A stretch of DNA of 64,000 bases from Epiperipatus broadwayi (taxonomy: Eukaryota; Onychophora; Udeonychophora; Euonychophora; Peripatidae), in contig JAQFVV010006231.1 of the NCBI GenBank assembly GCA_028023455.1, positions 8,014,036 to 8,078,035 of the forward strand. Reading direction: 5' to 3'. Numbering within the stretch: position 1 is the first letter of the stretch; every line of letters begins with the position of its first letter. Made by a program: the position numbers and the translations under genes. Under the pieces are notes generated by a model. The model worked only from the letters and a program-made list of their open reading frames with translations, had not been told where the DNA came from and did not search any database. Positions 1-9,981 of this stretch are shown piece by piece.

Positions 1-1650
1 TAAACATTAAAAGTACAAGTGGAATAAGATTCATTGTGAATAAAAAATGAAAGAATAACATTGTGGAGATTGATGGCGTGTTAAACAGAGTGGCAAGATC
101 AATGCAGATAATTCAGTTTTTTTTACCCCAATACGTTCTCAATGTGATACAGAAGTAGAGTATTTTTATATGGATGTACAAAAGTCTTTTGATCAGACCA
201 AACAACATTTTAAAATTGTCGTGGGAGTTGGTAAACATTTGAAAGGGCTGTGGATAAATTTGGTTATGGTAATAAAAATGGAAGAGATCATAGACTTGTA
301 CGGTTTGCAGAAAAAGAAAAACTTTACATTTTGAATTCTTATTTTGAGAAAATTGTTAAATGGAAGCACCCAAATGAAGACACAGCAGAATTGGATTACA
401 TTTTGACTAACATGAAATATATATTTCTAGATTGCAGTGTTCTTAATAAATTCAATGCAGGACATGATTATTGGTTAGTGATATGTAAGATACATGTTAA
501 TGCAAAACTAGAAAGACAAAAATTGTTAAGAAAAATAAATGTTTTCAGTTGATATTCCTAATCATCAGAAACATTCCAATGAATTTAAATTACAACTTGC
601 AAATCGTTTTCAAATATTAGCAGATTTTGAATATGATTTAGATTTGAATGAAATCAATAGGAGAATAATTTATACACTTTTAAAAACTGCAACAAAGATT
701 GCTGGTTCAAAAAGCACCAATTGCCCAAGTAAAATTCCTACCGAGACAAGATAATTTATGAAAACAAAAAGGAATATTAAACTATATAAAAATGATACAT
801 TTAGAAGAATTAAATATTTCGAATTTTGTAAAATGGTATGAAAAAAAGTTGATCATGATATAAAAAGGTATAATTGTGAACTAATAAGGAAAGTTATAGA
901 AGATATTAAAAATCTCCAAGAGTGTAAAACAACATTTTGGTAGAAAACTTATTTTGGCAATAAGAAAAAAGATGCAACTATTGCTAAAAAGAGAGATGAC
1001 ATCATGAAATGTGTTGAATTCTATCAAGAATTACATAGCAATAAATAACAAAGTATCTCCTACAATTATTATATCTTCTGAATTGCTCAGGATTTTAAAT
1101 AAGAAAGTGAGATATGCAATTAAATTTATGAAGATGCAAATACCTCCAAGTAATGAGAGAATTATAACCGATATCTTAAAAGAAGGCGAGAAGTATTAAT
1201 ACTTAAAAAAGGTGATAAAGAAAATAGAAATTACAGACCTATCGGTATTTCATCAGTTCTATACAATATTTTTACCAAAATAATTACAACTTATTTACAA
1301 TGAACTTATGATTTTAAGCTATCAAAAGAACAAGCTGAACTTAAAAGTGGTTTTAGTACAATAAATCATATCCAAGTATTGAGAGAATTTATAGAAAGGA
1401 TCAATGAATATGAGTTGCCATTATGTTTTGGATTTGTAGACTATGAAAAGGCATTTGATTTTATAAGCATTTCTTCAGCAATTAAAGCATTGACTCATCA
1501 AGGTGCAGTCTCAGAATACTGTCATATTTTGAAGAATGTTTATAATAATGTAACAGCAACAATTAGATTACACAATGATACTTAAAAGATTCACATTGAG
1601 AAGAGTGTATGATAAGGTTACCTTATATCTCCAAAACCTTTTACAGTTGT
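1..1650 (+). mobile_element. RTE/BovB-like LINE, 5' half (endonuclease + start of RT), decayed
   Basis: Remnant of a non-LTR retrotransposon of the RTE/BovB type (the kind often annotated as craniofacial development protein 2-like). The reading frame is broken by many stops and frameshifts, so the protein must be followed across frames. Positions 1-250 carry the middle of the AP-like endonuclease (VEIDGVLNRVARS, then FKIVVGVG where families have VVGDFN). Positions 250-552 give FGYGNKNGRDHRLVRFAEK, LDYILTN and the endonuclease end NAGHDYWLV, where a catalytic SDHRLV is usual, so the His position is Tyr. The linker KLERQKLLRK follows. RT starts at about 1203 with KGDKENRNYRPIGISS and continues with ELKSGFSTINHIQVL and FVDYEKAFDF (motif A, Asp kept). 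Similarity fades after about 1650 (ISPKPFTVV). The catalytic C motif is missing here. The element starts before the window. Confidence 0.88.
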
Positions 1651-1884
1651 TATGAATGTGAGCAAAAGATTAATAAGATAAAGGTTGATGAAAATGACAA
1701 ACTTGCATCTTTAAATATTAATGAACTTTACAGATATGTGCTGCATGCTTGGTTCATGAAATTTTGCAGAAAATAAACTATAATCATAATAAAATGGATT
1801 TTATTATTGAAATATTAAAATGTATGATAAAGATATTAGAAATTATTAAAGATAAGTTTTATAAAATGGATTATGATTGGTCTA
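1651..1884. other. Junction zone between LINE 5' half and Penelope cluster
   Basis: AT-rich DNA with no recognisable protein similarity. A short frame around 1675-1780 reads plausibly but matches nothing I know. It may be decayed LINE sequence or the unrecognised start of the inserted Penelope-like cluster. Confidence 0.4.
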
Positions 1885-2313
1885 TGGGGCTATCACTTAG
1901 TGGAATCATCACATGATCACTATTTCTTATGCTTGCTCTTAACTGTTATTAAAACAGGCAAAACTCTATATGTATTGCTACTCAGTGCAGACCAGAGTAA
2001 GGAATGGATGCCAGAAGGTTTGTGCATAAAATCACCATCTACTGCTTACTCATCCAATACTCCCAGACTAGTTTCTGGCTTGTGACCTTCATCAGTGAGG
2101 AGCTTTCGATCTGAGAACACTGCAGCTAGATTTTAGGATCTAATGCAACCCTCCAGCAATCACCTTTTATTTCTATTTAACTACAAAACTATGAGACTTA
2201 AATTGAAAACACTAATATTTTCAATCCAAGCTCATCAGCTTCTATAGTCATATAAGTCTGAACTCAGTTCAGTACCCATACATTTTGGTGTGTTTGGTTC
2301 TTTATAACCATAG
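1885..2313 (-). mobile_element. Penelope-like LTR-like unit, copy A (reverse)
   Basis: First of several copies of a terminal unit of about 0.4-0.55 kb. On the + strand it reads, in order: the end box (CATCACATGATCAC), a GTTATTAAAACAGGCAAAAC box, the conserved block around ATGCCAGAAGG, the reverse complement of a hammerhead core (2060-2107), a block containing TAGGATCTAATGCAACCCTC, and a block containing CAGTACCCATACATTTTGG. It is therefore a minus-orientation copy. It abuts copy B head-to-head at about 2311-2313, where the sequence switches abruptly to the opposite orientation. Confidence 0.8.
2060..2107 (-). ncRNA. Hammerhead ribozyme core, copy A
   Basis: Read on the - strand: CTGATGA, a short helix II (GGU/GCC with loop CACAA), GAAAC, then TAGTC with the cleavage C, followed by TGGGAG. 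Stem I pairs CTCA upstream with TGGG downstream and then meets one mismatch (A opposite C), so this copy is weaker than copies B and D. The core residues C3, U4, G5, A6, G8, A9, G12, A13 and A14 are all present. Helix III is very short (about two pairs closed by UA), as reported for Penelope-type hammerheads. Confidence 0.72.
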
Positions 2314-2561
2314 CAGTGCTCTCAGGTCCGAGGCTCCTCACTGATGAAGGCCATAAGCCAGAAACTAGTCTGGGGATATTGGATGAGTAGGCACTAGGTG
2401 GGCATTTTATGCACAAGCCTTCTGGCATCCATTGATTACTCTGGCTTGCATTGAGTGGCAATACATATAGAGAGTTTTGCTGTTTTAATAACAGTTAAGA
2501 GCAAGCATAAGAAATAGTGATTATGTGATGTTTATTGGCTTAAAACGAATTGTCTAATAGG
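2311..2561 (+). mobile_element. Penelope-like LTR-like unit, copy B (partial, forward)
   Basis: Forward copy that begins in mid-unit at CAGTGCTCTCAGG directly after the inverted copy A. It runs through the hammerhead, the conserved block (GCCTTCTGGCATCCATTGAT), the GAGTTTTGC box and the end box with GTGATGTTTATTGG. Copy C follows immediately in tandem, starting with GGATAGTAGTGGCTATGG. An open frame on the opposite strand over 2264-2461 only reads through this repeat and is not a gene. Confidence 0.82.
2335..2376 (+). ncRNA. Hammerhead ribozyme core, copy B (best on + strand)
   Basis: Type I hammerhead. Stem I is six pairs (UCCUCA with UGGGGA, one G-U). CTGATGA lies at 2341-2347. Helix II is GGC/GCC with loop CATAA, with an unusual A-A at the inner 10.1/11.1 position. 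GAAA is at 2361-2364, a minimal helix III AC-UA-GU follows, and the expected cleavage is after C2370. All invariant core bases are present. Very short helices II and III are typical of Penelope and retrozyme hammerheads, which are thought to work best as dimers or tandem copies. Activity is inferred, not shown. Confidence 0.82.
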
Positions 2562-2904
2562 ATAGTAGTGGCTATGGTTATTAAAGAACCAAAGATACCA
2601 AAATGTATGGGTACTGAACTGAGAACAGATCTATATGACTATATAAGCTGATGAGCAAGTTAAGTAGAGATAAAAGGTGGCTGCTGGATGGTTGCATTAG
2701 ATCCTAAGATCTAGCTGCAGTTCTCTCAGGTTTAAGACTCCTCACTGATGAAGGCCACAAGCTAGAAACTAGTCTGGATATTGGGTGAGTAGGCACTAGA
2801 TGGGGATTTTATGCACAAGCCTTCTGGCATCCATTGATTACTCTGGCTTGTACTGAGTGGCAATACATATAGTGAGTTTTGCCTGGTTTAGTGGAATCAT
2901 CTGC
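2562..2904 (+). mobile_element. Penelope-like LTR-like unit, copy C (forward, next to ORF)
   Basis: Second forward unit in tandem with copy B. It includes the 5' blocks missing from B (TACCAAAATGTATGGGTACT, GGTTGCATTAGATCCTAAGA), then the hammerhead at 2738-2780, the ATGCCAGAAGG block (reverse sense) and the GAGTTTTGCCTGG box. Penelope RT-like coding sequence begins right after its end. Tandem terminal units upstream of the ORF are a known Penelope arrangement. Confidence 0.82.
2738..2780 (+). ncRNA. Hammerhead ribozyme core, copy C (weakened stem I)
   Basis: CTGATGA at 2745-2751, helix II GGC/GCU with loop CACAA, GAAA at 2765-2768, cleavage C at 2774. The stem I strand reads TGGAT instead of TGGGGAT, so two G bases are lost and stem I shrinks to about three pairs. 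The catalytic core itself is intact. This copy lies directly upstream of the ORF remnant. Confidence 0.72.
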
Positions 2905-3850
2905 AGCATTATTATCACAAAAAATTAGTTCCTTCAAGTAATGCAATTTATGTAAGATATGTAGTTGATACATTCATGTGTGCCTCAGAACAACACATTA
3001 GAAATGTACACCATCATTTTGAACAAAATTTTACCATTGCAATGGATTATAAAAGCAGAGAACAAATTTAAAGTGATTAATTTCTTGGATCTTTTACACA
3101 CAAAAAAAATCTTGATATTCTGTTTTGTAAATTATTAAAACCTTTTGATACAAAATGAGCCATCCATCTAAAATCTATAGTACTTAAGCATCATAAACTG
3201 ATTGGGTTAAAACATTCTTACATAGAAACATTAATCTATATAAATATGAAGCCCATCACAAAAATAACAGATGCGTATGTCAATGACCTATCAATCCTAG
3301 GATGGAACTGTAACAAGCTAATTGGAATACTCAGACAATTTTCTGCAAATGTAAATAAACAATCAACTTCACAAAAAGAATCTAAATCTTGGGTAAACCT
3401 TCCAGACTGTCTCAACTAAAAAACATATGCACTAGTACTTATCATGTTAGTTTTAAAACTCCCCTACCTAGAACAGTAACCGTCTGAGGAGATTTCTCAG
3501 ATTGCTTATAAAATTGCATCTACTGCCCCTATGTGCAGTCATGCATGTTATGGTAAATCACAGGCCAATATTTCCACAAGGATAGCCCAGCATAGGAATC
3601 TTTACAACAGAGCAAAAAACAGCTCTGAACACAGATCAATATTTCATGAGCATGAGCAAACATCTGGTTATGCATTTGATCTGACTAATGCAAAAATATT
3701 TTGTGCTGAAAGAAATGACAGGAAATGTATATTTAAGGAAGAATGGGCTATGCAATTTATAAAAATGAATCAAGTATTATATTACCTAAAAATTGAATAT
3801 GTAAATATCTAATTTACATAATGGACAATAGACTTTAAAGTTGTTTTATG
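2905..3850 (+). mobile_element. Penelope-like element ORF remnant: end of RT plus GIY-YIG
   Basis: Decayed 3' part of a Penelope-like retroelement ORF. At 2950-3070 the frame gives VRYVVDTFMCASEQHIR, which matches the Penelope RT C motif region (normally RYVDDTF); the first catalytic Asp is replaced by Val. NFLDLL...HTKK follows after a stop. The open part 3531-3812 (in frame from about 3481) is the GIY-YIG endonuclease: YKI, then CYGKS in the YIG position, STRIAQHRN with the conserved Arg, and NAKIFCAERNDRKC with KEEWA supplying the usual Glu. Overall order (terminal repeats, RT, GIY-YIG) fits Penelope. Stops and the lost Asp make it inactive. Confidence 0.82.
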
Positions 3851-3984
3851 AACTGTGGAACAGTTGAGTGCTATGAATCTGACCGATTAATCAAAAGCAT
3901 TCTCATCGAATAATATACTTAATATGATTATACCATTTTTTCTTTCATATTTATAACATGAACATAAATATTATAGTTTGTGCA
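3851..3984. other. Probable Penelope 3' tail and junction
   Basis: Short AT-rich stretch after the GIY-YIG frame and before LINE similarity resumes. No protein similarity is visible. It may be the 3' untranslated part of the Penelope-like element. Confidence 0.4.
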
Positions 3985-4795
3985 AGAAAAGAGACTAGGG
4001 AATAAAAGTAAATGGAGATTGAGTTTTTTAGCTTTTGCAGATGTTTTTGCAGGTAATGTTTTACATCTTCAGGAAGTGAGTACTAGATGAAAGTAAGAAA
4101 GTAGGTTTGAAGGTAAATGTTAAAAAGACTACAGGAATATACAATGGATTTTCTCAAAAGGAGAAATAAAGATTGAGAATGATGAGTTTGAAGTTAACAA
4201 CTACAAATACCTTGGTTAGATTATTAGTATAGACGGAAACATAATGGATGAAATTAATCATAGAATTAAACTTGGTTGGAAATGCTTTTGGTTGGAAATG
4301 CTTTTGGTAGAAATAACTTAGTATTAAAAGGAAATATGTCTATGTGTTTGAAAATGGTTTTAATAAAATTATTACTATTTTTACTTATGGTTGGACTTTT
4401 AATAAAAGAGTAATACAGAGACTTTGAACCATTCAAAGAAGTGTGAGGAGATGCATGTTAGGAGTAACAAGAATAGATCAAACATGAAATACATGGGTGG
4501 GAGAATAAACAAATGCTACTTGACATCATTGAAAGAATTAAGAGATTAAAGAGGAGTTGGGCTGGACATATCGCTAAAAGAGATGATAATAGATGACCAT
4601 TTGAAATCTTGAACTGCATTCCAAGAGATTGTAAAAGACCCAGAAAGAGACCACATATGAGATGAATGGATAAATAAAAAAATATGCTGGTGTGATGTGG
4701 AGAAGAAAGCTAGAGTTTGGACAAAATGGATTAAACTTGGAGAGATCTTCATCCTGCAATGGATTGATAATGATTGAAAATGATGATGAAATAAA
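3985..4795 (+). mobile_element. RTE/BovB-like LINE, 3' half, heavily decayed
   Basis: C-terminal half of an RTE-like ORF, readable only across frames. KVNGD and LSFLAFADV correspond to the region of the RT catalytic box (normally FADD; here the second Asp is Val). NNYKYLG, DGNIMDEINHRIKLGW, GRNNLVLKGNMSMCLK, IIERIKRLKRSWAGHIAKR, CIPRDCKRPRKRPHMR and the C-terminal LHPAMD follow in the usual order. A 17-bp tandem duplication (TTGGTTGGAAATGCTTT, about 4272-4306) and several frameshifts disrupt it. It ends in a TGAAAATGATGATGA-type tail, as RTE elements do. It complements the half at 1-1650, so both may be one LINE split by the Penelope cluster. Opposite-strand frames over 4546-4800 are shadows. 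Confidence 0.85.
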
Positions 4796-4800
4796 AGCAT

Positions 4801-7422
4801 TTAATGTAAAATAATTTTTATCTCTATTTTTAACTTTTTAATATTGACATAATAAAAAATAAAAATGTAAAACAATATTGTACTTTAAAATGACTTGACA
4901 CTTATAGTTTATATATATGTGACTAAATATGTTTTATGTATGTCATATTTAGTATTTTTATATTATTATATATGTATATAATAAATCATTAAGTGATTCA
5001 AAATCTGAAAATATCCTTTTAAGTGCTTGCTTTTGATAAGAATTTTTTTTTAAAAAAAAAATGCTTTAATCTTTTTTGTAGACATATTCATCACATCATT
5101 ATGGAGTTGAGCATAAGTGATTCAACTCAATCTATTTTAGACACAATTCTATAAATCTTTAGGCAATATTAAGACAAGTAATTAGTATTTCCAACTATTT
5201 ATCATACAGTAAAGTTACCACCAGAAACTTAAATATTTATTATTTTTTCAGATATCTATGAATTAATTCAAAAGTTCTATCAAAGAAGAACTTTTTTCCT
5301 AAACATTTCTTAACTATAGTTGCATCCTTTGGTCATTGGCAGGAAATAACATTTGTAAAACTGATTAAAGATCATGTTTATATTTAGATCTGATTTGTTT
5401 TGCTAGAAAAATTCTTTTTATGTTTAATAGACAATCAGAAAAATGTTTTGGGTCTCTAATTATGTAATAACCATCTAAAACTAAGGCATATCATTATGTA
5501 CAAACTGAAAATATATCAGGAAATAGATTTAAAAATAAAGACATCACATATCATGTGAGAATATAGAAATAATTTTAGATGATATAGAGGAAAACTATCT
5601 AATATTACTATGCTCAAAAATACTTAGCACTAGATTATCACGTCAAACAGTAAATATGATACAAGTCCAGAACCCCCCCCCCCAAAGATTCAAGAAAAAT
5701 TAAAAGCAATAAAAAAATATAATATGATAGGTGTTTCCATTATTTTACCCTACTATGTATATGGTTTAGAATTTAAATGATTATTTTCATTTCATGTTTA
5801 ATATTGTACTTATTTCTATATTATTTTTATTTGCAATAGTAAATCAAATTAATTTAAATAACATTTAAAAATATTTATGCTCGTTTTTCTATATTTTTAT
5901 ATATAATGTATATCTTATTTTTTAATTCACTAATACAAAATGTGTATGCACGCAGACACATTTATTTTTAACACACATACATATTGTAACAATGCAGAAA
6001 ATAAGGGGTAATAAGAGAAAATCTGAGGTTAGAATGTCCCTGAATTGGGTAGCCATTTATAATAGTATATCACATTAGGGTTGAATTATGAGATGGGAAA
6101 CCATTATAATCCCCAAATAAATAAAATATAAAATTAAATATAAAGGAAATGAGCATGAGAAATCAGCACAGAACTAACTATACGTTTATCAGAATTACAC
6201 AAAAGTAATAATCATTCATTTTCATGAATAAGCAACAATAAAAATAAATTAATCAGTCTTGGGCCTGTATTTTAAAGTGGTCCACAATAGACTGGGTTAA
6301 TTATTTAGCCACTGCCAAATCTAGGGCAGGAATATAAACAATAATTATTTTGATGCATATACTTATGTGCTATTCCATCAAAGTACAACAATAAGCCAAA
6401 TAATGTTGAGATACTAAAAACATCCTTATCATATTTAATGCTCTGGCTACTTAGTACCATTAATGTACTGGCCAGTTATAATTAAATTTCTAAAGAAATA
6501 ATAAATAAAATGAAATGTAATGCATGGACTTTAAAGGATATCTCTTTTGCATCAATCAGGATCATTATCATCTGGATGTCCATAACACAAACCCCTACTC
6601 CATATAACTTATGCACAAATCTAGCTCAAGAAATAAAGCAGCTTATTATAAATTATTTTAAAATAATTTCTAAGTTTACCCTATTATAAATAAATAGTTT
6701 TATTGGGGTCATATAAAAGAATTCTAGAACATTAAGCTGTCGTGATATAAAGTCACGCACCCTCCAATTTATGAAACAGAAATTGGATAGAATAAAGAAA
6801 TTAAGACTAGAAAATATTTTTTAAAACAATTATTTTATAATTAATTGATTAACAATAGCCAAAAAAAAAAAATAACTTGATAGTATGAAATTTTAAACAT
6901 TCATTTTATCAAAAATATATTTTCATAAAAATTATAATCAATTGATTTTTATTTGAAAAACACTTTCAGAATCAAAAATAATAATCTTTGTTTTGGTTTA
7001 GTTAACCGTTAAAGGTTAAGTTTTTAGGAGGGAAAATGAATGAAAAGAGAAACATGATTTTTTTAAAAAAATTAAATTTACAAAAATTTAATTAAAAAAA
7101 ACAACTTATAATTTTGAAGAGAAAATTGACTGGATTTATCAATTTTTACAGCAACAACAATAAAAAAATCTGTTTTTTACTATACATGAAAATTTAGTGT
7201 GCACTCACACACAAAAATATCTTTAACCATGGTTTTATTTTCTATGGAGTCCTTTCCAGTTATAATTTTTAGTTTTTTCCAATTGAGTTTCTCCTTGAAG
7301 GCTTCTAGACATGTACATGGTTAACTTGCCCGTTTCTTGCTTTGCAGTAATTCTGGGTTAAAAAGTAGCAAATTACATCAATTTTTTCCCATTAAAATTT
7401 CCAGATTAGGTGAACATGTAGA
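4801..7422. other. AT-rich non-coding stretch
   Basis: No coding potential found. It holds many short A or T runs and an 11-base C run at 5673-5683. A slightly less AT-rich patch at 7220-7370 could be old repeat sequence but shows no recognisable motif. Confidence 0.5.
5673..5683. repeat. Homopolymer C run
   Basis: Eleven consecutive C bases in a very AT-rich setting; likely polymorphic in length. Confidence 0.9.
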
Positions 7423-8363
7423 GACTCATGTGGTACTGATTTACAGAGCACTCATGGGCATGTTGAATTCTAAGGACTACTCAAAACTATCACTGACACA
7501 TCCAAGTGATAAATGACATCGAATAATTTTCATGTTATCATGGTATGACCATTCATTACAAAATTGCAATTTGCATCAATAATTAAAAAATTAAAGCATA
7601 AATTTTATATAACTATGCTTGGTCAAATCATATGACTAAAATATATGAAATATAAAAAAGGGGAGAAATAAATACTTAAAACTTATAATTTCTAAAATAT
7701 AAATTTAAAATACTTAAACAGAAAAAGTAAGCAAAAAAAAAAATAGATGCGTATATTAATTAAAAAACTACATGTATAATAAACATAAACTTGATCAAAC
7801 CAAGCTTATAATTTTGAAATATTAAAAGCTTATAACCTTTAAAATATGAATTTTATTACAATATAGGCATATAACCACATGTTGGAATAATGTAAATATT
7901 GACTCACTGCTGAAGTATATTAATTCTACAATTAATAATAAATCACATTTTATTTTAACATTAGTTGAATCATTTTCTAAAGTAAAGAATATTAGTTTTA
8001 TAATAAATAAAAAATTAATAAATCAGTTTTTTTCTTATCAATATGAGTAATGTTGCAAACTTCATTTCTCACATATCATTATTTGTTGATGGATGGATAA
8101 AAAGAATTTAAATGAGAGATTTATTTATTAAATTTTTCAAAAGATGTTAATGCTACCTACTAACAGTGAAAGGTATAGTGTTTATCTTATTCAAAATCCA
8201 ATACCTCTTTTACATTTGAAATAATCAACAATTTTTTATTAAAATCTGTAAATATTTTTTAAAATATGTTTTCAAGTTCATTTGTTGATGGTAAAAGTCA
8301 CTTTGATGTTCATAAATAGAAAATTATGTAAATAGATATATAGATTTGTATCAATTTCAATAA

Positions 8364-9205
8364 GTATTGGATTAAAATGGGAAGCTAAAGGAGTGAAAGT
8401 AAATAGAGATTATTTAAGTCATTTAGATTTTACAGATTATGTAGTTGTTTTTTAAAATAATGTTTTAGAACTGCAGGAAGTGTTGTAGGAGTTATCAGTT
8501 GAAAGTTGGATTAAAGATAAATGTTAAAAATACTAAAGTAATGTTTAATGGATTTTCTCAAAATATGAAAATAAAGATTGATTATGATGAGTTAGAAGAA
8601 GTTAACAGCTACAAATACCTTGATCAGATTACGAATACAGATGGAAACATAATGGATGAAATTAATCATAGTATTAAACTTGGTTGGAGTGCTTTTGGTA
8701 GAAATAATTTTATACTAAAAGGAGATATGCCTATGTGTTTGAAAAGGACGGTTTTTAATAAATGTGTTTTACCAGTTCTTACTTATTCATCTGAGACTTG
8801 GACATTTAATAGAAGAGCAATACAGAGACTTCAGACTACTCAAAGAAGTATGGAGAAATGTATGTTGGGAGTAACAAAAAATCAAAAATGCAATATATGG
8901 GTAAGAGAACAAACAGGTATTACTGACCTCATTGAGAAAATTAAAAGACTGAAGTGGAGTTGGGTTGGACATATTGCTAGAAGAAATGATAATAGATAGA
9001 CAATTGAAATCTTAAACTGGATTCAAAGAGATTGTAAAAGATCCAGAAAGAGACCACATGTGAGATGGATGGATGAAATAAGAAATTGTGCAGGGGTAAT
9101 GTGGAGAAGAGAAGTTAAATATTGAAGAAGTTGGATTGAACTTGGAAAAACCTTTATCCTGCAGTGGATTGATAATGGTTGTTGTTGATGATGATGATCA
9201 TTTTC
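8364..9205 (+). mobile_element. RTE/BovB-like LINE, 5'-truncated 3' end
   Basis: Better preserved 3' end of the same LINE family as at 3985. It starts around WEAKGVKVNRDYLSHLDFTDYV, where the RT catalytic FADD box has become FTDY, so it cannot be active. After a stop, a continuous frame at 8499-8999 gives KVGLKINVKNTKVMFNGFS, NSYKYL, IKLGWSAFGRNN, PMCLKRTVFNKCVLPVLTY, RRAIQRLQTTQRS, TDLIEKIKRLKWSWVGHIARR. After a TAG it continues with TIEILNWIQRDCKRSRKRPH, VRWMDEIRN and TFILQWID. The 3' tail is a (TGA)n-like run (GATGATGATGATCA) at about 9184-9202, typical of RTE tails. 5' truncation is the usual result of target-primed reverse transcription. Confidence 0.9.
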
Positions 9206-9393
9206 AAGAGCCCATAAGGATCTTACATGATGAAGTGTAGATCCGACATCCACATCAAGAGATCAGATGTGAATAACACTTTTTTCTTGTCTCCATTTTT
9301 TTTCTAACTATATGTAACAAAGGAAGCATGCAACAGCAGTTTTTTTCTGGTAAGAAAAAATCTGATTAATTGTAAAATTAATATGATTTATTT

Positions 9394-9695
9394 CATATGG
9401 TTATGGGCACATATTGTAATAAAATTTGTATTTTAGAAGTTATAAGCTTTTAATGTTTCAAAATTATAAGCTTGGCTTGATTAATTTTATATTATTTTAA
9501 CATGTGGTTATAGGAATATATTGTAATAAAATTTATATTTTAGAAGGTTTAAGCTTTTAATATTTCAAAATTATAAGCGTGGTTTGATGAGTATTACATT
9601 ATTTCAACATGTGGTTATAGGCATATATTGTAATAAAATTCATATTTTGGAAGTTATAAGCTTTTACTATTTTGAAATTATAAATATGGTTTCAT
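9394..9695 (+). repeat. 107-bp tandem repeat, about 2.8 copies
   Basis: Repeat starts can be aligned at 9394, 9501 and 9608 on CAT(A/G)TGGTTATRGG, giving a constant 107-bp period. Each unit carries ATTGTAATAAAATTT and TTATAAGCTTTTA boxes. A partial fourth copy is near 9785-9817. An inverted copy lies at about 7780-7890, so the array belongs to the subterminal part of the foldback element. Confidence 0.85.
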
Positions 9696-9981
9696 CAGCC
9701 TTCTGCATTTTTTGGATGATACTTTGTATTGTCAAAAACTTCCTTCCTCTTTCTGCATATTTCAGTGCTTTGTGCCATCATTGTTGTAATAAAATTTGTA
9801 TTTTAGAAATTATAAGCACCATTTTGAATTCTAAGGACTACTAAAAACCACCACTGTTACAACCAAGCAACCCCATGTAGATTATTTGAACATTTATCAC
9901 TTGGATGTGTTGGCAGTCATTTGGGTGGTCCTTTGAATTCAAAATGATAGTGAGTGCACTCTAAATCAGCACCAACTCATG

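Larger units (their letters stand above)
7423..9981. mobile_element. Inverted-repeat (foldback) element carrying a nested LINE
   Basis: The left block around 7423-7560 is the inverse of the right block around 9870-9981: both contain TTTATCACTTGGATGTGT, a GTCCTT(A/T)GAATTCAA box and AAATCAG(T/C)ACCA at the outer edge. Inside these are inverted copies of a 107-bp unit: one clear copy on the left (about 7780-7890) and three in tandem on the right (9394-9695). A RTE-like LINE 3' end (8364-9205) sits in the middle, in neither repeat. No transposase frame is visible, so it is a non-autonomous element or a relic. Confidence 0.7.

Noticed and set aside
2264-2461. Frame on the - strand and its look-alikes at 1873-2085 and 42498-42743
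   Set aside because: All read through the same repeat block with the hammerhead; the shared peptide reflects the repeat, not a protein.
4546-4800. Two overlapping frames on the - strand
   Set aside because: They are shadows of the LINE C-terminal region encoded on the + strand; the same applies to 8787-8972 and 9023-9253.
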